64,000 nucleotides of DNA, taken from positions 1 through 64,000 of the forward strand of contig JADBXZ010000051.1 in NCBI GenBank assembly GCA_020403265.1, written 5' to 3'. Both the position numbers and the translations under genes were made by a program. The notes under the pieces were generated by a model, which had not been told where the DNA came from, did no database searches, and was given only the letters and a program-made list of their open reading frames with translations. Shown one piece after another: positions 34,952-44,783 of this stretch; position 1 is the first letter of the stretch, and every line of letters begins with the position of its first letter. The stretch comes from Bacteroidota bacterium (GTDB lineage: Bacteria; Bacteroidota; Bacteroidia; B-17B0; Aurantibacillaceae).

Positions 34952-37900
34952 TTAGTATTTTATTATTTTAACTGTTTTGAAATTAGTTGCGGCTTCTTTA
35001 AAATTGACAAAATAAACACCTTCTTGAAAAGTAGATAAATCCAATTTAAAGTTATTTTCACCTTGAAGAGCATTTTGATTTTTTACCAATAACTCTCTAC
35101 CCAACAAATCCGTTACACTAATTGTTAAGTTTTGATTTTTGGTAAAAGTTGAGTTTATATTAAAAATGCCTTTACTTGGATTAGGATAAACAACTAAATC
35201 TGAAATAGGATTGTGTGTGTCATTAATGCCCATTACCCCTGTTGGATCATAGATGTAAAGTGATGCGGCAGTGTTTACAATTGAATTATCAGCCGGGTAA
35301 AATTTATTGTGAAGTGTAGAATAATGAAACCAAGTACGCATCACAACCTGACTTTGCGAAAAAGATACAATTTCACAATAATAAGGTCTATCAACCCTTA
35401 TTGTACTTGAATCTCTGTTCCCGATACATTCCTTAGTATGCGGCCAAACAGCAACCAAACTCTGTGTTGGTGATAATGAAAAATTTAAAGTAGTTGTTTG
35501 TTCATAAACTATTGTATTGTGTGTACCTTGTGGCACACCTTGTAATTGTGGCCAATTCCTTGGCACATTAACAGCAATGGGTGTAGAACTTTTTACACCT
35601 GTAGCAAAATGATTTAAATCTGCATGTTTAACAGTGTAAAAACCCTTTTTTAATTTTGAAATTGCCCTGTTAACATTAACTCTACCCCAGCCTGTCGCTT
35701 CATCATAACCAACCGTTTCAGAATAAGTTCCAGTTGTAATATCGGTGGCCGTTCTTTGTAAAATATATTCGCAATCCTCACCAGCTAAATTATCCCAAGA
35801 TGGTAAAGGTGAATTTATATAACTCATCATTAAAGCCGATGCACCTGAGACATGAGGAGTAGCGAATGAAGTTCCATCATCCTTTATGTAGGTATTTCCA
35901 ACATAAAGAGTTTTAACAAGCGAGTCAGTTCCTGGTGCGATAAAATCGATATTAGTTCCGCGGCCAGAATTGTTCGAACAGTTTGTCCCAAGTACACAAT
36001 AATTTCCATCAGTGCCTGAAGAACCAACAGCCATAACCACTTCGTCACCAATGTCTGCTGGGAAAAGTATCAATATAGCATTAAAATTTCCTTTTGCCGC
36101 GCATATTGCTGCACCGTGTTTGTTGGCAAGATTAATTTGTTCTGTTTCCGGCCAGTACAAATTAAAAGGATTATTTGCACCGCCTGTTCCAATACTAAAA
36201 TTAAGAACATTTAATCCATTACCCCCAATACTCGGACTCGTAACCTCATTAAAAACACCTTGTATAAAACTACTTGTATAACATACGCTAAATGCGCATA
36301 TTTTACAATCATGCATAGTAACACCCTGTTTGCCTATACTAGCATCGCCACCCGCTATACCGGCAATTCCAATACCATTGTTGCGCACAGCACCTATTAT
36401 GCCTGAAACAGCTGTCCCATGATTTCCCTCATCTAAGTTAGACAAGGAAGTGTTGTTTACATAATTGTAACCACCGGTTGTAACGCCTGTATAATCTGAA
36501 TGATTAAACTCAATTCCAGAATCAAAAACACCAACTTTAATATTGTTTTCGCCTGTTGTAAAAGCCCAAGCAGAATCAACATTAACATACCCATTTGGGT
36601 AGCTTGCAGATTGATTTAAACTGTGTTGCAAAACATACTCAGGATCATTACTTGCAAAAGTCCTATAAACTCTATTATAATTGGCGCTGATTATATCAGT
36701 ATATAATTTCATAAGCCTTCTTCCAATTGTATCTATACCAAGGCATTCAGGTAACTTAATCAATAATGAACTATAAACCGGCGGTAGCTTAACAGTGTCA
36801 CCCATTCTACTTATGGACAATGTATCGTTGGACGTTGCCTTATAAAAAATTTTTCTTGTCTCAATTTCCGCACTTTTGAATTGACATTTACCTCTTAAAA
36901 TAGAATCCATTTTACTGCAAGTTGAATCTTGAATAAAGTCATTTAACTTTCCAAACAAAAAGTCCTTATTATTGATTGCACCTAATTTCAATGTAGCCTT
37001 ATCAAATCGAACAATCAATTCCTTACTTTCAATCTCTTCATTTGCGTTAAGAAAAACAGGAGTTTGGTTAAAATCTTTGTATTCATATTTTACCGTTACA
37101 TTCTGGTCAATAATGCCGTTAAATGATTTTGCACTTAACACCACAAAATTACCATCCACAAGCATGTCTAGTAATTCATCTTTAAGATTACTGGACCCGT
37201 TATAAATGGCCTCTAAATTTTGAACACCATTTACATTGAATCTTAATAATGCAGCATCTTTATTACTATTTTTGGTATAGTTTGCGCCAACAAATACTTC
37301 GTTTGTGTTTTTAATTATAACTTTTATTCCTTCTGCATCACTTTGGTTAAAAACTGGTTGCTTTTTTGTTAAATATAATTGCGTTCCTGCCGTGTTATAC
37401 TTCAATAATACGAGTTCCTTGGTAAGGTTTGGTCTCGTAAAATAACCTGTTACATAAACATTTCCACTAGGATCAACAGTTACGTCATTTCCTTGATCAC
37501 TTTTTCCATAACCATCAACAATTTTCGACCATAATAAATTCATACTCGCATCATACTTAAGGAGTTGAATGTCAAAATCAATTCCATTGCTACTTGTACT
37601 ACCGGTAACGTATATGTTACCAAAGGCGTCTTTAAATTGTCCGGTAACAATATCTTTCGCATTCCCAACATTGGCCTGCCTTTGAACTTGCATTTGAGCA
37701 CCTGTATTAGAATTATATTTAACAGTTGTAAAATCCATATTGTTATTAAATGAACTAGATGAACTGCTACCACTGACAATAATATTATTTGAGTTGTCAA
37801 TACAAATACCTGTTGGTAAATCTAAACCATTGCTAAAGTTGTATCTACTTACCCATTGTTGAGTACCTGCAGAATTAAATTTGATCGTTACATAATCTAC

Positions 37901-38398
37901 TTGAGCGAATAAACCACCAAAACTTGCACCACTAACATAAACGTTATTACTTGCATCTATAACTACACTTGTGGCAACATCATAATTATTGCCCGGTCCA
38001 TTATAATACTTAACCCAAATGGGCGAACCACCTGTCGGTGCATACTTCACAACCGTTAAGTCATAACCATTCAATCCATTCACATAAGCAGCGCCTACAA
38101 CAATAATATTCCCTGCATTATCTTTAGTATTAAATGTACTAAAGGCCTTACCGGTTCCGGCAGTATGTTGTTGATTCCATTGTATAATAATGTTTCCGTT
38201 TAAGCAAGTTGTCTGCATATTGTTTTGTGTACTCGTCACTTTTTGGTTAGAGCTTACAACGTAACTGTTTGCACCAACCTTCAAAATGGGACCTAAATTA
38301 GCAGTGTCGGTATTTCCAGTTACTACTTCACTAACTTTTTGTACTAAACCGGTAGTAGTTGTTTGGCTATTTGATAACTTAATAATTGCCAATGACAT
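34952..38398 (-). CDS. T9SS-secreted subtilisin-like protease with SBBP propeller
   Basis: Secreted serine protease of 1148 residues or slightly more. Residues about 50-430 form an SBBP beta-propeller (repeats such as VVIDASNNVYVSG, VTVDPSGNVYVTG). The S8 domain has the catalytic triad in VGVFDSGIEFNH (Asp about 623), EGNHGTAVSGIIGA (His about 660) and GTSFATPHVSGASAL (Ser about 844). The type A sorting domain VYPNPSKGIFNINSTF shares its sequence with the two small downstream genes. The first ATG at 38398 gives a truncated signal peptide. One base more in an upstream A run would join it to a normal MKK start, so an indel is likely. Confidence 0.85.
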   Translation of the reverse strand: MSLAIIKLSNSQTTTTGLVQKVSEVVTGNTDTANLGPILKVGANSYVVSSNQKVTSTQNNMQTTCLNGNIIIQWNQQHTAGTGKAFSTFNTKDNAGNIIVVGAAYVNGLNGYDLTVVKYAPTGGSPIWVKYYNGPGNNYDVATSVVIDASNNVYVSGASFGGLFAQVDYVTIKFNSAGTQQWVSRYNFSNGLDLPTGICIDNSNNIIVSGSSSSSSFNNNMDFTTVKYNSNTGAQMQVQRQANVGNAKDIVTGQFKDAFGNIYVTGSTSSNGIDFDIQLLKYDASMNLLWSKIVDGYGKSDQGNDVTVDPSGNVYVTGYFTRPNLTKELVLLKYNTAGTQLYLTKKQPVFNQSDAEGIKVIIKNTNEVFVGANYTKNSNKDAALLRFNVNGVQNLEAIYNGSSNLKDELLDMLVDGNFVVLSAKSFNGIIDQNVTVKYEYKDFNQTPVFLNANEEIESKELIVRFDKATLKLGAINNKDFLFGKLNDFIQDSTCSKMDSILRGKCQFKSAEIETRKIFYKATSNDTLSISRMGDTVKLPPVYSSLLIKLPECLGIDTIGRRLMKLYTDIISANYNRVYRTFASNDPEYVLQHSLNQSASYPNGYVNVDSAWAFTTGENNIKVGVFDSGIEFNHSDYTGVTTGGYNYVNNTSLSNLDEGNHGTAVSGIIGAVRNNGIGIAGIAGGDASIGKQGVTMHDCKICAFSVCYTSSFIQGVFNEVTSPSIGGNGLNVLNFSIGTGGANNPFNLYWPETEQINLANKHGAAICAAKGNFNAILILFPADIGDEVVMAVGSSGTDGNYCVLGTNCSNNSGRGTNIDFIAPGTDSLVKTLYVGNTYIKDDGTSFATPHVSGASALMMSYINSPLPSWDNLAGEDCEYILQRTATDITTGTYSETVGYDEATGWGRVNVNRAISKLKKGFYTVKHADLNHFATGVKSSTPIAVNVPRNWPQLQGVPQGTHNTIVYEQTTTLNFSLSPTQSLVAVWPHTKECIGNRDSSTIRVDRPYYCEIVSFSQSQVVMRTWFHYSTLHNKFYPADNSIVNTAASLYIYDPTGVMGINDTHNPISDLVVYPNPSKGIFNINSTFTKNQNLTISVTDLLGRELLVKNQNALQGENNFKLDLSTFQEGVYFVNFKEAATNFKTVKIIKY

Positions 38399-38762
38399 TA
38401 AGATAAATAGAATTGTTTTTTCATCGTTTGTTGTTTTTTAAGGTTTAAATAATCTTCCCCTAAAAAAAGGGGGCGTAATTTCAAAACTACTATTCTCAGG
38501 AACAGCGACGAACCCTTAACACAGATAGTATGAAACACGCCCTTTCGGGCGTTTTCATTAACTGTTTCTGTGTTAATTCTTTTTTTGTCGCTGTTTTGAG
38601 AATTAATTTTCAGTTAGGAAAACGCATTATTTTAAAGTTGGTTTTTATTTCATTTAATATTCAAATTTTAATCAAATTTAAAACAAATTTTGAGAATTCC
38701 AAACTTAACTTAAAATTAAGGTACTTTTATTTAATAAGCGATGTTTATAAAAGTTCTAAAAA
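38399..38762. other. Intergenic region with large hairpin
   Basis: The 364 bases between two minus-strand genes hold the remains of the protease start (38399-38435), a small C/G hairpin (CCCCT at 38457 pairing with AGGGG at 38468) and the 112-bp extended hairpin described separately. The rest is AT-rich and featureless. Confidence 0.6.
38492..38603. repeat. 112-bp extended imperfect hairpin
   Basis: The sequence folds on itself in nested blocks: ATTCTCA/TGAGAAT at the base, AACAGCGAC/GTCGCTGTT, TTAACACAGA/TCTGTGTTAA, then ATGAAA with CGCCC / GGGCG and TTTCAT around a TTTC tip. Internal loops separate the blocks. It may be a structured RNA, a cruciform or a MITE-like element; the tip also resembles a terminator. 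Confidence 0.8.
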
Positions 38763-40835
38763 TCAAATCTTCACCCCAATCACACACACATCATCAACTT
38801 GCTCCAAATTTCCTTTCCATTGGTTGAAAAAATGTTTCAAGGCATTGGCCTGTTCGCTTGGCGGAGACTGGCAATTAGCAACTAATACATCGCAAAACTG
38901 TTTGTATTTTAATTTCTTACCTTTTGGTCCGCCAAATTGATCTGGATATCCATCGGTAAACAAATAAATGGTATCGCCTTTTTCAACGTCTAATTTTTGA
39001 GTAGTAAACTTTTGTATATTATCTTCTATAAAAGCACCTACCGGAAACTTATCCCCTTTTACTTCAATAATTCTGCCATCCTTTTTCAAATGATAAATAG
39101 GATTGTTGGCACCGGCAAAGCGCACTTCCCCGCTCTTTTTATTAATTGAAACTAGGGTAATATCCATCCCGTCTTGAATGGATGATTCGTTGTAACTTTG
39201 GTGTAAAGATTGGGTTAGGTATTCATTAACCGTATCGAGAATTTTACCCGGCTCGTAAATGTTTTTCTCTAACACAGCCTTATTTAATAAATTATAATTA
39301 ACGATGCTCATCAAAGCACCCGGAACGCCATGTCCGGTGCAATCAGCTGCTGCCACAAATACATATTCCTCTGTTTGCTCCAACCAATAAAAATCACCAC
39401 TTAAAATATCCTTTGGTTGGTACAACACAAACGAGTCGGGTAAAACAGTACGCCAATATTTTAAAGGTGGTAAAATAGCTTCCTGAATGCGTGTGGCGTA
39501 CTTAATACTATCGTTAATGTCTTTGTTCTTTTCCTCAACCAAATGCTTTTGCAGTTCAATGATGCTATTTTTTTCGCTAAGTAAGTTGTTTGCATGACGT
39601 TGTTTTGTAACACCCCTTACCAACAAAAATGAAACGCCAATTAAAAGCAAACAACCTCCCAAAGCTGCGTATATAATCAATTGCTTGTTGTTGGCCTCTA
39701 ATTCTTTTTTCTCCAGTTCTAATTTAGTTTTAGCCGTTTCATACTTGGTTTGCATGTCGTTTAAAGACTTAATACCTTCACGAGAATAAATACTGTCCTT
39801 AATTGTTAAGCATGAATCCTGAAAAGCAAACGATTTAGGGTAATTCCCTAATTTGTGGGCCACCTCAGCTAAATTATAATATAAATTTTCTTTTACTGCC
39901 AAATCATTTTGGTCAACATACTTTAATGCTTCATCGTAGTATTTTTCGGCGTTTACAAAATCTTTATTATTATAAGAAATATTGCCAATATTAATGTAGC
40001 AAATTGCAATAGCATTAAGTCGGTTATACTTTTTATTTATTTCAATTGCTTCAAAATAATATTTATTGGCAGTAGTATACAATTTTTTAGCTGAAAAAAC
40101 CGTACCTAAATTTGCAAGTAACACTGCTACTTCTACATCGTGTCCACGACTTCTCCGAATTTTTAAGGCTCTTTCATAATATTCAATAGCTAAATCATTA
40201 TTATTTTGATTAGAATAAATGTTTCCCAAACCTACATATGCAGCGGCAACATGGCTACTGAATCTATTCGACTTAGCTAATTCCAAAGATTTATTATAAA
40301 ACTCAATGGCTTTAGCAATATTTTTAAGTTTGTAATTAATTAACCCGATTTGAAAATAAGCCGAAGCTATAAAATTTTGATCTTGTTGCTTTTCAAAATC
40401 TTTTAAAGAAGAAAAAAACAAATCTATTGCCGTTTTATAATCGTTTGTTTTTAAATAATATTTGCCCAAGGCATAATTAGCTTTGGCAAGGTGTTGTTGC
40501 TTTTTAAATTCCTGTGATTTTAGTTTCAATTGAGATAAGGTTGTAAATGCTTTATTGAGTTGATTTAGTCTTATGGCATAAGTGCCATAATAATAAGCAG
40601 CATTCAAGTAATTTACTGTGTCGTACTCTTTTACCTCAAAATATAGTCTCTCTGCTAATTTGCTCCCCTCTATTTCATCAACATAAATAAACTCTTCTAA
40701 CATTTGCCACTGTAGAGCGATTTTACAATTCTCTGTTTTGCAATTGGAAAGTTCCTGCTTAAGAGAATCAACAGATGGCTGAGCCCAAGCCTGAGTCAGA
40801 AAAACAAAAAAAACTATGAATAACCTGTATTTCAA
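38763..40835 (-). CDS. TPR sensor with SpoIIE/PP2C phosphatase output
   Basis: Second TPR/SpoIIE phosphatase of the window (690 aa). Signal peptide KYRLFIVFFVFLTQAWAQ; TPR repeats at about 60-330 (for example FYNKSLELAKSNRFSSHVAA, NIGNISYNNKDFVNAEKYY); membrane helix at about 385-408 (AALGGCLLLIGVSFLLV); coiled linker; SpoIIE domain at about 465-690 with SGDFYWLEQ, DCTGHGVPGALMS, QDGMDITL and DGYPDQFGGPKGKK. The ORF opens at 40862, but that extension overlaps the terminator of the upstream gene; TTG 40835 is preferred because it starts the signal peptide directly. Likely a phosphatase acting on an anti-sigma-antagonist type partner, but no partner gene is nearby. Confidence 0.85.
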   Translation of the reverse strand: MKYRLFIVFFVFLTQAWAQPSVDSLKQELSNCKTENCKIALQWQMLEEFIYVDEIEGSKLAERLYFEVKEYDTVNYLNAAYYYGTYAIRLNQLNKAFTTLSQLKLKSQEFKKQQHLAKANYALGKYYLKTNDYKTAIDLFFSSLKDFEKQQDQNFIASAYFQIGLINYKLKNIAKAIEFYNKSLELAKSNRFSSHVAAAYVGLGNIYSNQNNNDLAIEYYERALKIRRSRGHDVEVAVLLANLGTVFSAKKLYTTANKYYFEAIEINKKYNRLNAIAICYINIGNISYNNKDFVNAEKYYDEALKYVDQNDLAVKENLYYNLAEVAHKLGNYPKSFAFQDSCLTIKDSIYSREGIKSLNDMQTKYETAKTKLELEKKELEANNKQLIIYAALGGCLLLIGVSFLLVRGVTKQRHANNLLSEKNSIIELQKHLVEEKNKDINDSIKYATRIQEAILPPLKYWRTVLPDSFVLYQPKDILSGDFYWLEQTEEYVFVAAADCTGHGVPGALMSIVNYNLLNKAVLEKNIYEPGKILDTVNEYLTQSLHQSYNESSIQDGMDITLVSINKKSGEVRFAGANNPIYHLKKDGRIIEVKGDKFPVGAFIEDNIQKFTTQKLDVEKGDTIYLFTDGYPDQFGGPKGKKLKYKQFCDVLVANCQSPPSEQANALKHFFNQWKGNLEQVDDVCVIGVKI

Positions 40836-40837
40836 AA

Positions 40838-40866
40838 CAAAAAAGCCGGTGCACATGTGCACCGGC
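40838..40866 (-). terminator. Terminator of the cold-shock-like gene
   Basis: A 22-base perfect palindrome at 40845-40866, with arms GCCGGTGCACA and TGTGCACCGGC, is followed on the minus strand by six T. It is the strongest hairpin in the window and lies just ahead of the SpoIIE gene start. Confidence 0.93.
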
Positions 40867-40883
40867 CTCTAATTTAATCATTT

Positions 40884-41288
40884 CTATTGATTAGCAGTTA
40901 ATCTCAATGAAGTTGCTTTTGGTTTTCCACCTACATTCACCATGATGTATCTCACATTGCTGTTCACCACAAAACCCATCTCTTTTGCAAATGCCTGTTC
41001 AAATTCTATTGGATTACCAAATCGGTCATTTAAAACACCAATTCCGGTTTCGTAATTAATACTTTGTATGGTGCCGCGCTCAACAGGATCCAAAGATGCA
41101 CCGTAAGTAACACCACCTGATACAACAGTTTCAAATTGTACAATCATGTCTTTTACCAAACCCAATTGTTCCCCATAGGGTTGTACGTATGGGTAATCCA
41201 CTCGCGTTGATGTATCGGTTACTGTTCCTGTTGATCGCATTGAACCCGGGTCTGTTTTTACGTCTTTTACTTTTCCTCTAATGGCCAT
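40884..41288 (-). CDS. Tandem cold-shock-domain-like small protein
   Basis: Unrecognised 134-residue soluble protein. The C-terminal half (RGTIQSINYETGIGVLND, PIEFEQAF, NVRYIMVNVGGKPKATSL) follows the strand order of a cold-shock domain, but the RNA-binding KGFGFI and VFVHF motifs are replaced. The N-terminal half (GKVKDVK, GLVKDMIVQFETVVSGGVTYGA) shows a weaker second copy. An OB-fold nucleic acid or ligand binding role is possible. It has its own very strong terminator, suggesting good expression. Confidence 0.55.
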   Translation of the reverse strand: MAIRGKVKDVKTDPGSMRSTGTVTDTSTRVDYPYVQPYGEQLGLVKDMIVQFETVVSGGVTYGASLDPVERGTIQSINYETGIGVLNDRFGNPIEFEQAFAKEMGFVVNSNVRYIMVNVGGKPKATSLRLTANQ

Positions 41289-41464
41289 AGTTTTATGTTT
41301 TTAATTGGTTAATTGCCTCTAATATAAACCTAATTAATTAAAAACAAAAGTTCATTAAACAACTATTTTACAAGTGGAGAAATTTGATTACAGATGTTAT
41401 TATTTGGTAACATCTGCTCAATCTATTATTAACAATTAATTCATTAGGCCGACTGTGAAACGTT

Positions 41465-43966
41465 TTACTTACCAAAATCCAAACCATCCTGGTTACCTTG
41501 GTTTTGATCGCCCATACCTTTCATCTGTTTACCTCGTTTAAAAATACTGGCATCCATTTTACCAAATAAATAGGTAACAGTAAATCTAAAAAATCGGTTT
41601 TCTCTTCGTCTGCTTAACTCCTGTATGTAAAAAGGTGTCTCATAATAAGTTCCCATTCTTCGAGTATTCATCACATCGCTTACAGTGGCATTAAATATCC
41701 ATTTCACACCAATCATTTTATTTACACTCACATCAAAGCCATAATTAGGTTGAGAATAACCTAGTAATAAAATTCGTGGCGACTCATAACTGCCATTCAT
41801 TTGAAGTGTAAAGTTTTTAGGAAACTTATAACTAATGGTTGATTTGACGTTATAAGCATAACCAGTAGATGTAACAACGGGTTCAGTTGGCACCACCAAT
41901 CCGCGCAAATAAATATAAAAAGCGTTGGCGTTTAGCATTACATCTAAGTTTTTAAACAGCGTATACTTGAAGGTATGCTCCATTCCGTATCGGATACTAT
42001 TGGAACCATTAACCGTTGTATTGACCAAAACATTTGGATTATTTGGATCAGGATACGCCACATCCGTAATTGGTTGCTCCTCGTATCTAAAATAACCGCT
42101 GCCTAAATAGTTCCCCTTTTCAAAAATTTTATTGTAATTCAACTCAGCAATGTTTTTAAACTCCGGTTTTAATTGTGGATTCCCAATACGGTAATTTTGC
42201 GCATCGGCAAACATTACTACGGGCATTAATTGAAAGAAATTTGGTCTCTGAATTTTTCTGCTGAAATTTAATTGAAGTTCTTGTTGCTTTGCTAATTTCT
42301 TTGAGAAATATATGCCGGGGAAAATGGATTTTAAAATGTCATTGGTTGTTGATGGGTAATTGTATGAAAACGAAATATTTTTGTCTGTTATATTTCCAAG
42401 ATAATACGATTGCTCAAAACGCAATCCGGCTTGATAACCTATACCCCAAATGGTTGTACTATTATAGTTAACATAGGCAGCGTTAATCATGTCGTCTATC
42501 ACATAAATATTACTCATGGCACTGTCTCTCACATATTCGTTTTTTGAATAACTGTAATTAGAGGTCGTATTTGCTTGTGTTGTTTGTTTGTAATAGGCTT
42601 TAACACCTGCCTCAAACTTTTTAGTTTCTGAAATAGGATTAACGTAATCTAATTGAAAAACCCCTTGATTGGCATAATTAGTTCCCTTGTTATTTTGCAA
42701 ACTCACCGGGAAATTAGGCAAATAGGTAGAAAACAAAAAACCATTATCTGCAATTGTTCTGTTGTAACTTACATCTGCCGTAAGCTCTTTACCAACCTTA
42801 GGATATGTTTTTTTATAAAGAAGTTGCGCGTTATAATTATAAAATTTCGCAAATTGTTCATTTACGCGTTCTGCACTTAATAATGAAACTTTATCCTTAT
42901 CCAATAATTCAAAACTTTGATCGTCACTAGATTTAATTTTTCCGGAAACTATCATCCCGTTTAAAGAAATCATGTTACGGATATTTATATTATAATCAAT
43001 CCCCAATCTACCAAAATTAAAAACGTTTTGGAAATTTGTATTATTCTCTTGATTAAAATAACCGGTAACCGTTTTATTTTTTGCCGTATCCAGTTGTGTT
43101 CTGTTTGTAAAACCTTTGGTTCTGTTCATTTGTTGGTTATAGGAGTACATTCCACTGATATTCCAACGACCTTCTTTTACATTTAAATTCATCATGCCAC
43201 CATAGCGATCGCCGGTTCCAACGTAGGCCATTGCCATACCATTATAACCCGGTTTTAAATTCTTTTTCATGATGATATTTAAAATACCACCGGTAGCATT
43301 GGCATCAAATTTTACAGATGGATTAGTGATGATTTCTACCCTGTCTATTTGATCGGCCGGGATTTGTTGTAAAGTTAAATTACTTGGTCTTCCATCAACA
43401 AAAATAATCGGACTTTGATTTCTTAACTGAGCGTTACCATCTGCATCTACCGTTACACCGGGCACATTTTTCATTACATCAACACCAGTTCCGCCTTTCA
43501 CTGATAAATCCTTATCAACATTATAAACACGTTTATCAATGGATAAGTTAACAGAACTTTTTTGAGTCGTCACTTCCACCTCACCTAATAATTTTTCATC
43601 AGGCTCTAACTTCATGTCTCCTAAATCAACCTCTAACTTATTAGGCACTTGAATAAAAAACTTAGAAATACTCGTCTTATAGCCAATCTGACTTATTTTA
43701 AGTCTAAAGCCACCCATTGGAGGCAAATTTTCGATATTGAACTCACCATTATCTTTTGCTAAAACACCATTTAAAATACTGTCTTTATTATACCAAAGCA
43801 CAACAACCGATGCAAATTCAACCGGCTTTTTTGTTTTAGAATCTATTACCTTTCCGTAAACACGACCTTTCAAATCTTTCATGGCTTTCATCATCGGATT
43901 ATTACCTTGTGAGAAGCATAAGCTAGTGATGAAGATACTTAGAAAGAGGGGAATTATTTTTTTCAT
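41465..43966 (-). CDS. TonB-dependent-receptor-type outer membrane protein
   Basis: Outer membrane protein of 833 residues. Signal peptide IIPLFLSIFITSLCFSQ; a carboxypeptidase-regulatory-like beta domain at about 30-115 (GRVYGKVIDSKTKKPVEFAS); a plug domain at about 140-230 (VMKNVPGVTVDADGNAQLR, IIFVDGRPSNLTLQQIPADQIDRVEI is split here at conserved turns); and an outer-membrane beta-barrel family 3-like domain to the end (NFSRKIQRPNFFQLMP, GNPQLKPEFKN). The last residues are charged rather than aromatic, after FRFTVTYLFGK. No partner SusD or specific substrate gene is adjacent, so the ligand cannot be named. Confidence 0.88.
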   Translation of the reverse strand: MKKIIPLFLSIFITSLCFSQGNNPMMKAMKDLKGRVYGKVIDSKTKKPVEFASVVVLWYNKDSILNGVLAKDNGEFNIENLPPMGGFRLKISQIGYKTSISKFFIQVPNKLEVDLGDMKLEPDEKLLGEVEVTTQKSSVNLSIDKRVYNVDKDLSVKGGTGVDVMKNVPGVTVDADGNAQLRNQSPIIFVDGRPSNLTLQQIPADQIDRVEIITNPSVKFDANATGGILNIIMKKNLKPGYNGMAMAYVGTGDRYGGMMNLNVKEGRWNISGMYSYNQQMNRTKGFTNRTQLDTAKNKTVTGYFNQENNTNFQNVFNFGRLGIDYNINIRNMISLNGMIVSGKIKSSDDQSFELLDKDKVSLLSAERVNEQFAKFYNYNAQLLYKKTYPKVGKELTADVSYNRTIADNGFLFSTYLPNFPVSLQNNKGTNYANQGVFQLDYVNPISETKKFEAGVKAYYKQTTQANTTSNYSYSKNEYVRDSAMSNIYVIDDMINAAYVNYNSTTIWGIGYQAGLRFEQSYYLGNITDKNISFSYNYPSTTNDILKSIFPGIYFSKKLAKQQELQLNFSRKIQRPNFFQLMPVVMFADAQNYRIGNPQLKPEFKNIAELNYNKIFEKGNYLGSGYFRYEEQPITDVAYPDPNNPNVLVNTTVNGSNSIRYGMEHTFKYTLFKNLDVMLNANAFYIYLRGLVVPTEPVVTSTGYAYNVKSTISYKFPKNFTLQMNGSYESPRILLLGYSQPNYGFDVSVNKMIGVKWIFNATVSDVMNTRRMGTYYETPFYIQELSRRRENRFFRFTVTYLFGKMDASIFKRGKQMKGMGDQNQGNQDGLDFGK

Positions 43967-44069
43967 TAAAATTAAAAATCAAGAACACAAAAATAAAGGA
44001 ATGGTTTATAATTTCAGCCGATTTTTCGTTAAATGGCAGCTTTAGATATAAAAACGGCGTTAATAGATG

Positions 44070-44783
44070 TTAATAAATTAACTCCGCGGCAAAAAGCGAT
44101 TCGAAATGGTTAAGCAAAAACTTTTTTACTTCTTTCATATCAACTGAATGATTAAGTTCTTTTTGAATACTTGTTACTGCCTTATCTGTAATACCACAAG
44201 GGATAATATTGTTGAAATAATTTAAGTCTGAATTTACATTCAATGCTAAACCGTGCATTGTTACCCATCTACTGCATTTAACACCCATTGCACAAATTTT
44301 TCGTGCCTTACCAGGCGCATCAGGTTCAAGCCATACACCGGTTTCCCCTTTGCTTCTTTCCCCAACAATTCCAAACTCTTTTAAAGTTAAAATTACAGTC
44401 TCTTCCAGTAAACGCAGGTATTTGTGAATGTCTGTAAAAAAATGATCCAAATCCAATATTGGATATACAACCAATTGGCCGGGCCCATGATAAGTTATGT
44501 CTCCTCCTCTATTTATCTTATAATACGATGCGTTATTTTCTTTAAGTTCTGATTCATTTACCAATAAATTTTTTTCATCCCCACTTTTTCCAAGTGTGTA
44601 AACATGCGGGTGTTCTACCAACAACAAATAATTTTTTGTTGTGATTGAATCTGGTTCCTGAAGGTGTCGATTTTTGGTTTTTTGTTCAACAATTGAATTA
44701 AATAAGGCCTCTTGGTAATCCCAACAAGCCTTGTAATCCATCAATCCTAAATCTTTTACTATTACGTGTTTGGAATTAATCAA
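44070..44783 (-). CDS. lipB: Octanoyl-[acyl carrier protein]:protein transferase
   Basis: LipB moves octanoyl groups from ACP to lipoate-dependent enzymes. Conserved motifs are INRGGDITYHGPGQLVVYP, KICAMGVKCSRWVTMHGLAL with the catalytic Lys, and the Cys-containing IIPCGITDKAVTSI. The length of 237 aa fits the family. It overlaps the isomerase gene upstream by four bases, so it is translated from the same transcript; the link between the two functions is not obvious. Confidence 0.95.
   Translation of the reverse strand: MINSKHVIVKDLGLMDYKACWDYQEALFNSIVEQKTKNRHLQEPDSITTKNYLLLVEHPHVYTLGKSGDEKNLLVNESELKENNASYYKINRGGDITYHGPGQLVVYPILDLDHFFTDIHKYLRLLEETVILTLKEFGIVGERSKGETGVWLEPDAPGKARKICAMGVKCSRWVTMHGLALNVNSDLNYFNNIIPCGITDKAVTSIQKELNHSVDMKEVKKFLLNHFESLFAAELIY

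Noticed and set aside
38530-38940. 136-codon plus-strand ORF
   Set aside because: It begins inside the 112-bp hairpin and overlaps the 3' end of the SpoIIE gene on the other strand; the product is not protein-like.
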